Position numbers and translations under genes: made by a program. From contig DATLYW010000044.1 of assembly GCA_035574315.1 (NCBI GenBank), positions 1 through 35,544 of the forward strand: a stretch of DNA of 35,544 nucleotides. The letters run 5' to 3'. This stretch comes from Candidatus Zixiibacteriota bacterium. Lineage in GTDB: Bacteria > Desulfobacterota > Binatia > UBA9968. The notes beneath the pieces were generated by a model that saw only the letters and a list, made by a program, of their open reading frames with translations, was not told the origin of the DNA and searched no databases. Positions 33,677 to 35,544 of the stretch are shown here, one piece after another. Numbering within the stretch: position 1 is the first letter of the stretch; the number at the start of each line of letters is the position of its first letter.

Positions 33677-34576
33677 TCAACCTTGGGCGCGGATCACCAG
33701 GACCGGATCCCCCGAGTGGCGCACCACCCTCTCGGTGACGCTTCCCAGAAGCCAGCGCCCGACTCCCGATCGCCCGTGCGTGCACATGGCGATCAGGTTG
33801 TTCGGCGTTTTTCGCGCCAGCGTGATGATCTCCTCCGCGCCGTAGCCCAGCTCCACCGCCACGGCGACGTCGCGCAGGCCCTTCGCCTCCAGCGCCTCCG
33901 CCTGCGCCGAGAGATAGCGCCGCGCCTCTTCCTCGATCTGGGCGATCAGCTTCTCGAAGTAGCTCCCGTGCTCGTCGGCGGTGGCGGCGGGCGGCGGCGC
34001 ATAGGCCCGCAGCAGAATCACCTTGAGATTCATCCGCCGGGCCAGCTCGACGACGCTGGGCAGCGCCTGTTCCGCCACCGGCGAGCCGTCGAGCGGCACG
34101 ATCACGCTTTCGAGCACGGCGCGCTCCGCCGGCGGCGGCCGCTCGGAGGCCCGAATCAGAAGAACGTGGTTCGCCGCCCCGTGCACCACCTTTTCGGCGA
34201 CGCTGCCCAGGAGCCAGCGCTGGATGCCCGAGCGGCCGTGCGTAGCCATGACGATCAGCGTGCCCCTGTCCGCGGCGGCTCTGCCAATCACGGTCTCTTC
34301 GGGTTTCCCCACACCCGCCCAGCAGCTCACCCGGGTGCCGGCGAACGACGACGCGATCCGTTCGAGGTAGCGCCGGCCGCGCTCGATGCCGTCGGCCACG
34401 AGGGTATCGAGATACCGGCCCTGACCCGGATCGAGCATCGCCGAGTAGGCTTCCGGGTCGACGGCCTCGACGAGCTCGACCGGCAGCGCCAGCGTTTCGG
34501 CCAGCGTCCGGCCGTAGGGCAGCGCCTGCTCGGCGAGCGTCGATTCGTCGAGAGGAATCAGCAGCCTCGTGTACAT
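33677..34576 (-). CDS. Tandem universal stress protein (two UspA domains)
   Basis: 299 aa with two UspA domains (~1-145 and ~150-299). They begin LLIPLDESTLAEQALP and VIVPLDGSPVAEQALP, and each ends with a nucleotide motif (ATHGRSGIQRWLLGSVAEKV; CTHGRSGVGRWLLGSVTERV). It is strongly similar to the USP at 23154-24059. It lies between the acyl carrier protein gene (59 bases upstream) and the diaphorase gene (77 bases downstream), inside an energy-metabolism operon. An AGGAGGG ribosome site precedes the ATG. Confidence 0.95.
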   Translation of the reverse strand: MYTRLLIPLDESTLAEQALPYGRTLAETLALPVELVEAVDPEAYSAMLDPGQGRYLDTLVADGIERGRRYLERIASSFAGTRVSCWAGVGKPEETVIGRAAADRGTLIVMATHGRSGIQRWLLGSVAEKVVHGAANHVLLIRASERPPPAERAVLESVIVPLDGSPVAEQALPSVVELARRMNLKVILLRAYAPPPAATADEHGSYFEKLIAQIEEEARRYLSAQAEALEAKGLRDVAVAVELGYGAEEIITLARKTPNNLIAMCTHGRSGVGRWLLGSVTERVVRHSGDPVLVIRAQG

Positions 34577-34635
34577 CGGACCCTCCTTCGCGCCGGCTTC
34601 TCAGCCGCGCGCGATCCATTGCGGTTCCTTCCGCC

Positions 34636-34908
34636 CTAGCCGGCGGATACGGCGTCGCGGGCGCGCGCCATCAAATAGGCGACGCATCCGCGCAGCGTTC
34701 TCAGCTTGGGAACGTCGGCGTCGGGAATGTCGACGCCGAGCTCCCGGTGCAAACCGATCACGAAGTTCAGGAAATCGACCGAGTCGAGATCGATCTGGTC
34801 GCGCAAATCGGCTTCGGGATCGATCGATGACGCGTCCGCTTCGGGGGCCACGTTCCCCAGCACCCTGAGCACCGTTTCCCTCACTTCCGCTTCGCTCACG
34901 CTCTTCAT
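34636..34908 (-). CDS. Acyl carrier protein
   Basis: 90 aa, a full-length acyl carrier protein: acidic four-helix pattern with the phosphopantetheine serine at Ser43 in [10 protein letters not shown]. It is longer than a fatty-acid AcpP and has DSVDF in place of the usual DSL, so it is probably a specialised carrier. Its ATG (34906-34908) overlaps the TGA of the upstream E2 acyltransferase gene as ATGA, implying the two are made together. No ketosynthase or phosphopantetheinyl transferase is in view. Confidence 0.9.
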   Translation of the reverse strand: MKSVSEAEVRETVLRVLGNVAPEADASSIDPEADLRDQIDLDSVDFLNFVIGLHRELGVDIPDADVPKLRTLRGCVAYLMARARDAVSAG

Positions 34909-35544
34909 AGTTTTTCGGGCTCCTGCAGCAAGCGGTCGACGGCGATCAAGAAACGTCCGCCTCGGTGTCCGTCGCTCGCGCGGTGATCCGCCGAGAGAGA
35001 GGCGGTAAGCGTCGGTCTGATGCCGAGCAATCCGCCCACGGCCCGTGGCTGTTCCACGATCTTTCCGAAGCCGACCAGCGCCACCTGCGGCGGGTAGATC
35101 ACGCCGAAGACGCTCTCCACTCCCTGCTCGCCCAGGCTCGTGACCGTGATGGTGCCGGCGGCCAGCTCGGAGCTGCGGAGATGCCCCGTGCGCGCCCGGT
35201 TGACCAGGTCCAGGAGGTTTTCCATCAACTCGTCGAGCCCTTTCTTGTCGGCGTCGTGAATGGCCGGATTGACCAGTCCACCCTGCCGCAACGAGACCGC
35301 AACACCCACGTGAATGCCTTCTCCCGGCTTGAAACCGCCGTCGATCCAGAAACCGTTGAGCTCCGGGGTCTCGCGCAGCGCCAGCCCGACCGCCCGGATC
35401 AGCAGCGCGGAATGGAGCAGCCGCCTGGTGACCGGACGCCGGGCGTTCTCCCCGGCGAGCCATTCCAGCGCCCGGTGCATGTCGATGGTCGTGGACAGAT
35501 AGTAATGAGGGATCTCGCGCTTCGAGCGCGCCATGGCGGCGGCG
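34905..35544 (-). CDS. 2-oxoacid dehydrogenase E2 acyltransferase, catalytic domain (5' end beyond window)
   Basis: The frame is open to the right edge. The visible C-terminal ~212 residues form the E2 acyltransferase domain: [71 protein letters not shown], and the active site [16 protein letters not shown] with His and Asp of HRxxDG. The methionine at 35534 is internal, because family members normally have an RxAIAxxM segment just before it. The lipoyl and E1/E3-binding domains should lie outside the window. It transfers an acyl group from lipoamide to CoA in pyruvate, branched-chain or acetoin dehydrogenases. The adjoining acyl carrier protein hints at a different acyl acceptor. Confidence 0.92.
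   Translation of the reverse strand, partial: AAAMARSKREIPHYYLSTTIDMHRALEWLAGENARRPVTRRLLHSALLIRAVGLALRETPELNGFWIDGGFKPGEGIHVGVAVSLRQGGLVNPAIHDADKKGLDELMENLLDLVNRARTGHLRSSELAAGTITVTSLGEQGVESVFGVIYPPQVALVGFGKIVEQPRAVGGLLGIRPTLTASLSADHRASDGHRGGRFLIAVDRLLQEPEKL

Noticed and set aside
1..35544. CRISPR arrays, tRNA/rRNA genes, phage or conjugation modules
   Set aside because: I saw no regularly spaced repeats, tRNA-like folds, rRNA segments, integrase genes or phage genes. The only mobile-element signal is the RAYT at the left edge.

Overview
This window comes from a high-GC, Gram-negative-like bacterial chromosome. GC looks around 60% over the first 12 kb and higher to the right (by eye, not calculated). 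The gene content (a fused NAD-dependent formate dehydrogenase, a ferredoxin-dependent 2-oxoacid oxidoreductase, seven universal stress protein domains, Hsp20, a sigma-54 promoter pair) suits an environmental, facultative or microaerobic proteobacterium-like lineage. I cannot name the species; there is no rRNA gene in the window.

Layout. (1) 1-2.35 kb is a decayed zone: the 5' part of a REP-associated (Y1/HUH) transposase runs off the left edge, beside a broken PAP2-type phosphatase, an intact MOT1-type sulfate/molybdate transporter (minus strand) and a HEAT-repeat remnant. (2) 2.5-6.3 kb holds a two-gene ABC importer: a permease with two membrane domains, and an ATPase whose C-terminus carries an AAA-associated domain, an MgtE-N-like domain and a CBS pair. 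(3) 6.4-12.4 kb begins with a sigma-70-type promoter and a complete fluoride (crcB-type) riboswitch with its terminator. Enolase, a dynamin-like GTPase, an MFS transporter and a DUF6062-like cysteine protein follow with short gaps, so they probably form one fluoride-responsive operon. (4) 12.4-14.9 kb holds an MbfA-like rubrerythrin/VIT1 iron transporter and a threonine ammonia-lyase with an ACT domain, transcribed divergently.

(5) 14.9-20.8 kb holds a BCAM0308-family protein, a zf-TFIIB protein and a universal stress protein on the minus strand. Opposite them is a small membrane protein translationally coupled to a type IIC P-type ATPase that has an N-terminal PTS EIIA domain. (6) 20.8-24.6 kb has a truncated DUF1003 gene, then a minus-strand stress operon: Hsp20, two tandem-USP proteins, an adenosine-specific-kinase-family protein and a LapA-like coiled-coil membrane protein. 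(7) 24.6-29.0 kb is a plus-strand operon with overlapping start and stop codons: 2-oxoacid:ferredoxin oxidoreductase gamma-delta, alpha and beta, then an amino-acid dehydrogenase. Regions 6 and 7 diverge from a 257-bp spacer holding two sigma-54 promoters that each match the core consensus, with one palindrome centred about 105 bp from both predicted start sites. (8) 29.0-35.5 kb is a minus-strand operon: E2 acyltransferase (cut by the right edge), acyl carrier protein, tandem USP, fused NuoE-NuoF-like diaphorase, and formate dehydrogenase alpha subunit.

The right half reads as an energy-limitation and stress-survival island: amino acids and formate are oxidised to reduced ferredoxin and NADH, with stress proteins and ion pumps alongside. 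Its gene mix resembles what is known of the low-oxygen-activated locus of Burkholderia cenocepacia. The most unusual elements are the ABC-MgtE/CBS fusion, the EIIA-P-type ATPase fusion, the fluoride-controlled enolase operon without a known fluoride exporter, and the symmetric divergent sigma-54 control region.
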